This document shows positions 11,249-23,913 of a stretch of 64,000 nt of DNA, piece by piece. Position 1 is the stretch's first letter. Every line of letters begins with the position of its first letter. Source of the stretch: Strongylocentrotus purpuratus (taxonomy: Eukaryota > Echinodermata > Echinoidea > Camarodonta > Strongylocentrotidae); contig NW_022145607.1 in assembly GCF_000002235.5 (NCBI RefSeq), positions 35,873,029-35,937,028 of the forward strand, read 5' to 3'. The translations under genes and the position numbers were made by a program. The notes beneath the pieces were generated by a model. The model was not told the origin of the DNA and did not search any database. It saw only the letters and a list, made by a program, of their open reading frames with translations.

Positions 11249-14200
11249 GTGGCAGCATGGAGCGAAGAAGATTGTTCTAAATGGGATTACAATGAAGCAC
11301 AGTGCACTGAAGCGAAGAGAAACGCTAGTTCACCCATCAACGCGACTGAAGATGAGTCACAGTGTTACAAGTATTCCTTAGTCGATGAGCTCTTCTTCCA
11401 TCCGGGTCTCGATCCTGTCAACTACAATGATACCACAACCATTAAATGCAACGACGGATGGGTCTATGATAGAAGTCAGTATAAATCATCACTTATACAA
11501 GAGGTATATATACAAATGTTGTTACACAATCGCAACTATTTTCGAGAAAAAAAATCAACTCAAAGGCAATAAGCCAGTTCGTAAATGGGGACTTTTAGAT
11601 TTGCACGACGAGAACGTGGACTGCCACGTGTGACATCCTTTTAAGGCACTGGCAGTGCCCGGCAGTGCCTTAAAAGGACGTCACATTGCCTTAAAAGGAT
11701 GTCACACATAGCAGTCCACGTTCTCGTCGTGCAAATCTAAAAGTCCCTAATAGCTTCGAAAGGCATGACCCTAAAATATCCACAGATCCTTTACACGATG
11801 GATACGTCCCATTTGTGCATTTAGAATAATCACTGCCGAAGTAATGGAAGTGCTTTATAAATACATTTTCTGTGCCTCTTGAGAAGAATACTTCCACCTG
11901 TGTATCAGATAAATTTATTGTCGCTGCATAAATGAATACTGATTACATAACTTTCATGAGCACGATACCAGTATTCGTCTCGATGGGTTTTACAATTTGG
12001 GAACAAGTTAATATATCTGTCCATGCGCAGATAATATTTACGAGCTGCTTTATTCAATATCCTTGAAAGCCACGTAGAAATTATATTCTGATGACGTATG
12101 ATGTCATTGTCATGCTCGTATATTTCATTGAAATTTCCTTAGGTTGATCTTTGGGAAGTAGTATATACCCTTTATCTAACACCTACAAGCAGTGAAGGTG
12201 TTGTGGTACAGTAAATTGTTTTGAATGTGTATCCCTTTATTGTCAATCTTCAATAGAGGAACATAGAATAAAAATAAAAGAATTGCACAGTCACAGACAT
12301 ATAAAAAGAGTAGTCCAGGTCATGGCTCATAACTGCCAAAGCAGGACATACAATACAAAACATATAAGAGATAGAGATGTTATAAAACATTATTGGCAAA
12401 ATCTTTAACAGTATTTATTGTGTTAATGCCAAATGTAGTTCAATCTGAATGCAAGGGTTAAGGTTCGAATCCAAAGCCTGGCAGTGATCGACATCCTTTG
12501 GCAAGACATTTTTGCCTCTCTCCACTTATGTGTAAATAGGTATCTGCAAATGTTGCGGTAAAAATAATTGCAGGCCTTCAGGAAGAACAGCATTGGTGCT
12601 GATGAGGCTTCCTTGAGTAAACGAAATTATAATTGTTGTAAGGTTTTGTACAACAGAATGTCTATTCGTTAGGCTTCAATATTTCCTGACTCAACTGTTC
12701 ATTATTGTAAGTGCCAATGATTTATATACGGTTTTCTGGCCGTCTAGAGTATAACACGATTACTGCACAAGTCAAAGAATGTTTCATAGTCTCGATATAG
12801 GTGAAAACCATAGGGCAAGGAAGAACAAAATTCCGTATCCCTATTTATTGATAAACTTCTAGGATAGCACTGGCATTGATGCAAACGGAGAGGTGGCTAT
12901 AATAATACGGAAGGACAACTCAAGGACTACATGTTCAAGATGTTTCAAAATCGGTCCAAGTTCACTTCGTTTCGAATTAGCTGTATAGGTGTCCACAGAT
13001 TTTAATTTGTCAAAGTGAACTTCTTATTGAAAATTGATTGCCGTTAGCATCCGAAATAATGGTTTATTCACTTGAATTTTTAGGATTCGAATCCTAGCCC
13101 GGCACTGACCTCTTTCGGATAGACATTAATCCATATTTGTCACTCTCCACCCAGGTGGAAGCGGGTACCTGGCAATGCTGGGGGTAATTATGATTACCCT
13201 GGGTAAATAAGACCTCATTATTTATTATCTTTTTTCTTACTCTAACTGATTTCATGTCTCTAGTTCAACCTGGTATGTGATGATGCTAACTTGGACAGCT
13301 TGGCTCAATCGTTATTCTTTTTGGGAGTACTGATAGGGTCCCTGTTCTTTGGAACCCTCGCTGACAGGTTAGTTACATCCTTCTTTACAATGAATGGCGT
13401 ATGGCTATGGGCACACGCTTCTCTGAACAATGGACACAAAAGAAGAGGGGAAGGGGAGTCAGAAAAAATGAATATGAATTACTGATGAATCTTACAAAAT
13501 TTAATTTGTTATTATACATCGCATGCTATTAAGAAATATTGGGTATAAGCTTGGATATAAAAATGTCCTTATTAATTGTTGTTTAGATGAAAATTGGATA
13601 TCCATTGCCCATGATAGGTTTTTGATAGAATTGTTTTGTCTTGATGGGCCCAAAAAAGTGTCAGTTAGTTGGATACAATACTGCTGTCACGCCCGGTTCC
13701 CTTTGATCAGCATTCATTACTTTGTACACAGTTAAAATTTTTGTGAACAAGTTGTTTAAAAGTTTAAACAACTCTTGATTAACGGGTGACCTGATCTAAG
13801 AGTTGTTTAAAATGTTAAGCAACTCGAGTTGTTTAAAGTTTAAACACTTAGTTGATCAACATTTTGAACAACTTGTTTAAAATCACAATTTAAACAACTG
13901 GTGTTGTTTAAAGACGGTTGTTTAAAAAGGAGCTGTTGTTCAGTGGGGATTGTTTACACCAACTGGGTTGTTTAAAGAAAGTTGTTTAAAAAGGAGCTGT
14001 TGTTCAGTGGGGATTGTTTACACCAACTGGGTTGTTTAAAGAAAGTTGTTTAAAAAGGAGCTGTTGTTCAGTGGGGGTTGTTTACACCAACTGGGTTGTA
14101 TAAAGAAAGTTGTTTAAAAAGGAGCTGTTGTTCAGTGGGGATTGTTTACACCAACTGGGTTGTTTAAAGAAAGTTGTTTAAAAAGGAGCTGTTGTTCAGT

Positions 14201-17200
14201 GGGGGTTGTTTACACCAACTGGGTTGTTTAAAGAAAGTTGTTTAAAAAGGAGCTGTTGTTCAGTGGGGGTTGTTTACACCAACTGGGTTGTATAATGGGG
14301 TATAATTTGGGTTTGATACTCTGAATAAGTGCACCACTACTTCTGGGTCTCTATATAGGTATATGAAGACTACAAGACTACAATATGGTAGGGTAATTCT
14401 GCAATTCATGAATTAGCGCCAAAACAGTGCCCATTTTGCATGAGCGCGCATGCACGCACGTATAAACTGCATATATAGGGATACATGCAATCTATATGGC
14501 AAGGAATTTAGCACACGTTATAAACGAGTGCGCGATCAGTGCCGCACTGCATGACGCGACGATTTTAAGTCTACCTTTATTCTGACATTTGCGTACGATA
14601 CTGAAAATTGTAACTGTGAACTTACGCTATAAGTTAAAAACTTCAAATTGGTTAATAGAAAAGTGATTTCAATTAAGACATTGAATCCCCAGTCACTTAG
14701 AAGCGCGTCGGTAGCTTGGTCGGCCATGATGTGTGTTGTGTTGTGGGTTGGAAAGTAAAAACTATTAAGCTAAATAAATGTAAGTATAGAGACAAACAAT
14801 ATGGAGCCTGCAGAAACACGTGTGGTTGCTTTGGTAGTTTAATCCAGACTCAATGTCCATGTGCTTTTACATATGTATCAATCTGTGTAGTCAACAGAAG
14901 ACCCTTGCATATACTTGCATTGTGTGTATGCATCTAATATGAATAACAATGAGCTGTGCCTGAACAGCAGCACTGCATTTCTAAGTGGCATGTTAATTTC
15001 AATTGCATGTTAGTTTCAAGGAACCTGTTTCTAAACATAACAATGTGAAATAAAGCTTTTAGCCAGCGCGCACTTTACTGGCACGAGACACATGACGTCA
15101 TATGTAAACAACACTGTCTAAAAGCTCTCGTATAGTAAATATAGCAGTCATTAAATTTTAAACAACGAATGTTTAACAAAATTACTTTCGTTTCGAGCAA
15201 CATTGTTTACAATTTGTTCAACTGTTGTTTAAGATAGTGTACAACTGTAAGTGAACATCACTTTTTTAAACAGCGTTTTTACTGTGTACTAATAATCACT
15301 TTAGACTACCGTTCTCGGTCGTTAATATGCTCCACGTCATAACATTCTTTTTTGTTTGAAACAACCCTTATCTTTTTCTCATTTATTTCTAAAATATTAC
15401 TTTTTAGGTATCCTATTTTATTTAACTTTGCACCGTATTTGTACAACTATTGAGTTTGAGTTTGAGTTTATTGATTTCACATTTCACATGCAGAAATAAT
15501 ACAGATAACAAAATATACTTAAAAGACATATTGTTTCATAATTTAAAAAAAAAATGATTATATTAATTGACAAGGTAATCATCACATTTGTTTGACAACT
15601 AATATCATTTAAAGGAAACCCAGACAAAAGTACAAACTGTGAAACTATAACCCGTCCTTGGCCATATCTACTATTTGCATAATCTATTACATTTTGTAAG
15701 CCCTATACCACTTTCTATGTTTAAGACACGATTTAATTTCATGATATTATTTTTTTATTTGGCAGCTTTGGTCGCCGTAAAACGCTCTTTATAGCGCTCG
15801 CCCTTCAGATAGCAGCCGGTATAGGTGTTGCGTTTGCACCCAGCTACTGGTGGTTCGCTAGCCTACGTGTCATCGTAGGGATCGCTAACATGGGAGTCTT
15901 TCTTCTGTGTTTCGTTATCGGTAAGCAAATCAACTTCAAAGTATCAGAGGATAATGATTCCACGTATGTCCGTATAATTATGTGAATATACCGCGTGAGT
16001 CAAAACAAAAAGTTAACACCTAGAAAATTGCTAATTATTTTAAAAATCATCTATGAACAGTGAGTTATTATACATCTTATGAAAGAGTGTTTTATCCCAA
16101 TTCATTTGGTATCATTTTCATGTGGTATGTGTTCACGCTTGGATGAACAGGAGGCATTGTTTGCGAGAGTGCAAAAATCGACTTGCGCCAAAGTGAGGCC
16201 TACAGTATGTATAATGTTGGGATTAGCGGAGTGAGAGAATGAATTGAATGTATCAAATGAAATGCATTTCATATGAGTTTTGCAGAAGCAAAGTCAGACA
16301 CACAAACACACGCGCGCACAAATGGTCGTTGATATTTGATATTCGATATTTGATATGTGTGGCATGATTAAGTTTGTTAGGGATGTTATTTGGATCTGCA
16401 AAGACCGAATTAATACCCAAATCCCAATTGTTTTATTCAAACATCACATAGGCCTAAGCAACTTTGGCGCAAGTCGATTTTTGCACTCTCGCAAACAATG
16501 CCTCCTGTTAATCCAAGCGTGAACACATACCACACAAAATGATACTAAATGATCCGGGGTAAAAAAATTGTTTCATAAGATGTATTATAATTTACTGTTC
16601 ATAGATGATTTTTTTTTAAATTAGCAATTTTTAGGTGTAAACTTTTTTTTTACTCACACGGTATAGATAGTTCATAGAAAAACAATTGAACCTTCGGCCC
16701 CGGGTTTATAGAGTTAATTTTGTAGATATTGGGACATTTAATTTTGTCAGTTATTGGTGGCTACTTTTGTCGGTAATCGTTGGCCTCTACACTCCCCCCC
16801 CCCCCCCCCCCCCCCCCCACTGAAAAAGGTCTAGCGACGCCCCTGATCAGAGGATAATAATTCCATGTCCGTATTTCTGAATATATAGAGGTATGTAGAG
16901 GTAACTGAGGTAATATGGGCAGATGTGAAAAATGGAAGAGCAAATTCATTGGCATCATTAAAGATGTGTTCATCAATTAAGTTACATAATATTGTCTAAT
17001 GATTAGGATATGGTGACGACGGTGGCGACGGTAACGACGTTGACAACAACGATTATGATGATGATGATGATAATAATAATAATGTTTATATTAAAAACAA
17101 TAATAATAGTCATATTAATCATAACAATTATTATAACAATGATATGATTATGATTTTCATGATGATGATGTTGATGTTGATGATGATGATGATTTTTTTT

Positions 17201-19378
17201 TATAATCATCATGATTAGTCGGCAACGTTCTTAATCATTTTTATTCTTAATCTGATTTAATGTTAATTAGGAACGGAGATGGTCGGGCCTAACAGAAGAA
17301 CTGTAGCAGGGATGAGTATACAGATTGCATTCTCTGGTGGTTACATAATACTATCTCTCTTCGCATACTTTATCCGTGACTGGTTCACTCTCCAGCTCGT
17401 CATCACTCTACCAGCTCTCCTGTTCTTTGGCTTCTACCCGTATGTATTTTATATACAGTGCGTCCCAGAAAAAACGAAACCAAGAATTATCGGTGTTTTA
17501 TCATAACTTAATCACAATATTAATTAATAAATGACATAAATTTGTAAAGTTTAGATCCTTCTCTTTCATTGATGCAACCCATATGATGCATAGATCACGA
17601 ATGAGTGAGTTAAAACTATTTGAAGAGAGGGTAACAAAAAGTAATTTGGCGGCCGGTATCGGAATTTCAAAGAGAAAATAAACAAAATCATTTTCTGCCC
17701 TTTCATATGACACCTCAAGAAAGAAAAATGAGCCAGGAATAACATACAAAGTTCTGTTTGTTTAAAGTAATGCTTGCATTTCCATAATTTGATTAAACAA
17801 ATTCGTTTTCACTGGCTGCCTGCCGTAGCAACAACCAGAGTTGACAAAATACTTAACTCCATTTCGTTGACGATCAGCCATGCACAAAGAAAACGAAAGA
17901 CTCGATGCATGCCATTTTCGTCGGTAAACAAACTCAATGCGTACGTCTTTGCGAAGTGCCTAATTACAAATTATTTCATTCACCTATATTACGAATAATT
18001 GTATCACAATACTCAAAAAAACTACGTGTCAATAGGTGGGTCAAGCCATTGTGTTTGTCCTACATAGCAACAAATACTACATGCAATCACATTCTGACTA
18101 TTGAAATGCAATAATACATAACATGGGTATGTAATAGCTCGTTGCGAAGTAAACTTTTGTAGAATTGAATACATTTTGAAAATGCCTTTTGTTACTCCTG
18201 GAACGATGAATGAATTTAATGCTAAATATATTTCTCATTGCGGAGGTAGTATCGAAAATAATATCGCTTGCATGCTTACACTAGATGTTATCACCTGACG
18301 AAGTTTAGCAACGGCGCACGAAACGTCATGATCTTTTAGATCCCTTGTTGACCATACACTGCGAGACAAACGCATATCACTATAGCGACATTATGTTTGA
18401 TAGCTGAATTTGTTACTTACCTGGTATGCCGTGGGTCTCATGTTCAGATTCTTACCCGAGTCACCACGTTGGTTGATCTGTAAAGGACGTACTGAAGAAG
18501 CCACAAAGATCATCCAGAAGGCCGCTGATACCAATAAGAAACAGTTACCTGATCCAATCTTTTCCCCAGAAGAACTCAAGGAACAGGTAATAAGAATATC
18601 CGCTTAATATAGTCCTTAAAATAATTTTCCATCCATCTTTAAAAAACAACATTCACTTTTTCTGTAGCTTCCTCTTCACCCTATTCACTTAGGCCCGAAT
18701 TCACAAAGAAGGTTTGTCGACAAACCTTGTTTTTCGTGCGTCATATGACGCGTTTCGACGCGTTTTTACAAACCAGGTTTGTAAAAAAACGCGTCATAAC
18801 GCGTCATAATTATGACGTACATAAACCTCGGCTTGTCGACAAACCTCCTTTGTAAATTCGGGCCTCAGAGTTTGTTCCTTGGGTGGCCGCAAATGATTTA
18901 CAAGACAACCTAATGCGATGTAACTAAGAAAAGGAATTGGTGTTTATGCACTATCCCTGGGTGCTAGCAGAATTTGAAAAATATCAACTTTTCTGCTCAA
19001 CCTCTTTGCTCGCTCGCGAATAGACAACTATTACAGGTTTATAAAAAGGATGCTATCAATAATGATGCATCAAAAAGAAACAATTGTAAACAGAAATGTA
19101 TAATCATGATGACGAGCGTACATGAAAACACCTTCCATTTTGCAAAATATGTGTAATGGATGAAACCATGTTATCAATGATATGAATGACATGTGGCATC
19201 ATCTGACCATGATGTACCAAAAAAATTAATCCACGGATAAAATCTTGCTTTATACCCCTCTTCTCATTTTGTTCGCATCTCTCTGTTCGCTCTATTTGCC
19301 TCCCATGCACCTTTCCTGTATATTATGTCTCCGTCTATATCGCCCTCCCCCTCCCCTCTCTCTCTCTCTCTCTCTGTG

Positions 19379-19416
<38 letters not shown>

Positions 19417-22193
19417 GTGCCTTAAGAGGACGTCACATTACCTTAAAAGAATGTCACACGTAGCAGTCCATGTTCTCGTCGTGCAAATCTAAAGGTCCCT
19501 AATATCATCGTTTGACCACACGTATACATGAAGGACGTTTACATCTCAAACCATCGCCATCCACAAATCACGTTAACAAACTCTTGCCCCTTCCCTCTTT
19601 CCCTCTTTTTTTTTTCTTCTTTATTTCTTACTCTTCAGTTCAGTTTATTTTATTTTTGCACGGCACCAACTTCAGCCAAAGGCTGTTCTTCTGTTGGTCC
19701 TACTCTTAAATAATTAATGACTGTATCTTAATCTTGTCTTATCCATGTAGCAAGAAGCTCTGAACGCTAAGCAAGCCACGGTTATCGTGCTCTTCCGAAC
19801 ACCTAACCTCCGAATCCGTACTATCAACTGTATGTTTAATTGGTAAGAGTATCAAACGGTTCTAGGACACCTACCCCTGGACATCTACCCCCGGATAACT
19901 ACCCCCAGTCAACTACCCCTAGACAACTACCCCCAAGGACAACTGGGGTGGGGTAGTTTCGGGGGTAGTTGTCCCGGTGTAGTTGTCCCGGGGTAGTCGT
20001 CCTAGAGGCCACCGCTTGGAGGGTGCGGGAGTGAGTCTCATGTTGCCCTTTTCAAGAATAATGTTAACCAAAAACGGAACACAAATGAAAAATGATAGCA
20101 AAGGAACAGTTATTTTTTTGTTGTCTTAATGTGTTATTTTTTAATCGCAGAATGAAAACTATCTAAAGTAATGCTAAACTTTCTTTCTTATTTGTTATCG
20201 TTTACATAATTATCGACCCCACATTACCATCTGTGATAATTAGTAACTAAATGTATATGCTTTGTTATGCATTTGTTATAGTTTGAGATGTAAAAATGGA
20301 AAAGTTGCGATTTGTTATAATATATCTATTTTCTGTTAAAGTAATATAAGTCCAATATCTTGAAATATTATGAAGCATTATGTATATGTTATCATTCTTC
20401 TATTATTTCTTGTGCATTGAATGAACAATAAAATAACTTTCAAAACAAGGGGGCCATAAACCGGGAGGGGGTTATTACGATAAAATGTATTCATTCAAAA
20501 TAATTGAGTTGTGTATATTGTGTACTCTATTTGTTATGTATTGCAATTTGAAATAAGTTGAATGATGTACATGTATTGACTGAATACATTAAAGAACACT
20601 ACAAAACAAAACAAAATCGGGGATGTCAAGCACACCCTCTGTTAATTTATATTCCTTCATTTCAAATATGTTGGTTTCTCACACTTGGACCCCGTCTTAT
20701 AAAGAGTTGCGATTGATCCGATCAGTCGCAAGTTTGCAGTCTCCTATCTCTTATCTTATGTACATAGTTGCGATTGATATAAATCGCAAATAAGCAATTA
20801 ATCGCAACTGTTTATAAGACGGGACCCCTTGAGTAACATTCATTTCTCTTTATATAGGTTCGTGAATACCATGGTATATTATGGTCTATCCTTAAGCACC
20901 TCTGATCTTGGATCGAATGATTACATAGCATTCTTCATCTCTGGTGCTGTGGAGATACCTGCAGTTATCACGGGTATCTTTGCTATCGATTACTTTGGTC
21001 GAAAATGGAGCACCTTTGGCTATATGATTTTTGGAGGCGTCGCCTGTCTGTGTACCATATTCACTCGTAAGTATTATTGTTATCACTAGGGATTTTTAGA
21101 TTTGCACGACGGAGAACGTGGACTGCCCTTTTAAGGCAATGTGACGTCACTGCCAGTGCCTTAAAAGGACATCACATTGCCTCAAAAGGGCAGTCCACGT
21201 TCTCCGTTGTGCAAATCTAAAAGTCCCTAATATATGCAACTTCTCAAATGTTAAATCATCATTTAAAGGGACCGATGAGTGATCGCTTTTTCAAAAAAAA
21301 AAGATTTATTTAAGACTTTAAAAAAAATGCTGCTAGATTCAACTGTATAGGGTTGGATCCAGCATGTTCAAAGTGTTACGGTTTTGATAGAGTGGTCACT
21401 CCTCGGCCTTTTTAAATGGTGATTTTACATTTTAGTTTTTAGCATGTACTATTATCATTTGTAAACATTTTAATATCTGGAAATACAATGGCTTAGTGAA
21501 GTATATAATTATCTTGAAATACTAATCCTAATTTGTATCTTAAAGGGTTTCTTGAAGTCTTGAAGTACTATAAAAATGCATGTTTTGCAAATAAGTATTT
21601 TGAAATACACATCCTTAAATAATTATTAATCTCGAAAATTATTATCTTGAAATTATATCTTGAAATACAAATCTTGAAATAAATATCTTGAAATACATAT
21701 CTTGAAATAAGAATCTTGAAATACATATCTTGTAATATATATCTTGAAAACACTACTTATAGGTCTATATCTAGCCTATCTTGAAATACATTTCTTGTCT
21801 CTGTCCTCTATACCAGTTTTCTCTTGGTATGTTTAGGGTCGTAGTTTATAGCGTATTCATCTATTATTGTGTGAAGCTTGTTTAATATGCAAGGACGGAT
21901 ATCATGTATGCTAAGAATGTGTTTCTTGCCCCTTTATAATCAAGTATACCTCAGTAGGAGTGGCTGCTCTCAACACTTACTCTTAACTCGATGTGGATAT
22001 AATGCTCCCATCATGATAGAGGCATGCACTTAATATTGTGGCACAATATTTGAGGCGTGTGTACAGAGTTTTACATTACTTGAAATCGTGCGTAGTGATA
22101 CATGGTCTCTAAAATTATGTTGTTCTATTAGATATCCGATCTCAACTACTTTTTTTTGTCCACCCCCTCTCTCTCTCTACAATCTCTCCCCCT

Positions 22194-22235
<42 letters not shown>

Positions 22236-23200
22236 ATCCATTCCTCCTTCCCCTCTCTCTCTCTCTCTTCTAGCTCCTGGACCCTGGGCGACAACGATTG
22301 CTATGTTGGGCAAGTTCGGTATCACAGCATCGTTTGCTATCATCTACGTCTTCTCGGCTGAGCTCTTCCCCACTCCTGTCAGGTAAGAGGATCAATCCGT
22401 TCTCATATTCTAACTAGGATGAAAACAGACTCATCATCATTGTACTGATTTGAAAGATATTAGCTGTGATATTTTCCTAGGGTAGCCACGTCAGAATTAA
22501 TAGCATTAGGGTTAGGGTTAATTATGTGTGTTAAGGGCACTCAAGGGCGAAGCACCTTGTACAAGGATGTCAGCACTGAGCAAGGATCGAACCCATGACC
22601 TTTTAAATGAGAGTCAAGGACCTTTACCAATAAACCACAGTGCTCACACTATTTTGTTTTTTTCTATTTGCCAAAATCGTTAATCATTGATGAAGTAAAC
22701 AACAACAAAAACAAAAAACAAAAAAAGTATAGAAATCACCGACAAAACAAACAAATAGTATGCGTTCATTGTCTACTCCCAAGCTGCTTGGCAAGAGAAA
22801 ACAAACAAACAAACAAACAAACGAACGAAAGAATAGAAAAGTGGTTCCTTCACTTGACTCTCAATCCAAAAGTTGAGGGATCGAATCCCAGCCCGTTGCA
22901 AATGTCCCTTAGCACGACATTAATCCACATTTGCCACATTGCACCAGGTGTAGACGGGTACCGGAGTGTTGGCTCAGTCAGAGCGTCCGCCTCACAACCG
23001 GGAGGTCGTGGGTTCGAACCCGGCCGCGTCATACCAAAAGACGTTAAAAGATGGGAGTTGTTGCTACCTTGTTTGGCGTTCAACAATAGGGAATAGAGCA
23101 ACGTCGATCTGGCGCTGCTCAGTGGCTTCCGGGCTCACGATCAATTGGGCAAAAAGAATTTCCGTTTCGGTTTAATAAAATTTGGAGTGGACTATTAGGC

Positions 23201-23231
<31 letters not shown>

Positions 23232-23651
23232 ATAATTACAGGGCCCGCGGGAAGGCAGTGTTAATACCGATTATTTGATAATAGTGACGGACTTGAGCGA
23301 GGAGTGCTAATTAACAGATTAATTACATAGTTATATCATTCATATCTGATTATTTCTCCTGATGTCTCTTATTAGGAGTGCTGGTGTGGGTCTTTGCTCC
23401 ATGTGTGCACGTGTTGCTGGAATCTTATCCCCGTATGTTCTACTCCTGAGTGATTATTGGGAGCCTCTACCAGTCCTCATCTTTGGTATCCTGTCCATCA
23501 CCGCCGGGATTCTCATTCTCTTTCTTCCTGAAACGCTGGGAGCTCAACTTCCTCAAACTATCGAAGAAGGAGAACTCTTTGGAACGTAAGTAACATTATT
23601 CAGTCTCTCTGATCACTATCGAAAAAACTTTTCTTATAGTGTCCAATTGTA

Positions 23652-23688
<37 letters not shown>

Positions 23689-23872
23689 CTCTCTCGCCCT
23701 CCCTCTCTCCCTCTTTCTCTCTATCTCCCTCTTTTCTTATATCTATCTCTCTCCTTTCCTATATAACCTCTGTCTCTATCTGTCCCGCTCCTTCCTATAT
23801 CTCTCTCTCTCTATATACATATCTATCTCGCTCCTTTCCTAAACATCTCTCTCTCTCTCTCTCTCCCTCTCA

Positions 23873-23913
<41 letters not shown>

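Noticed and set aside
22504-22520. TTAGGG telomere-like repeats
   Set aside because: Only about two units; too short to mean anything. A worn stretch at 56680-56705 was dropped for the same reason.
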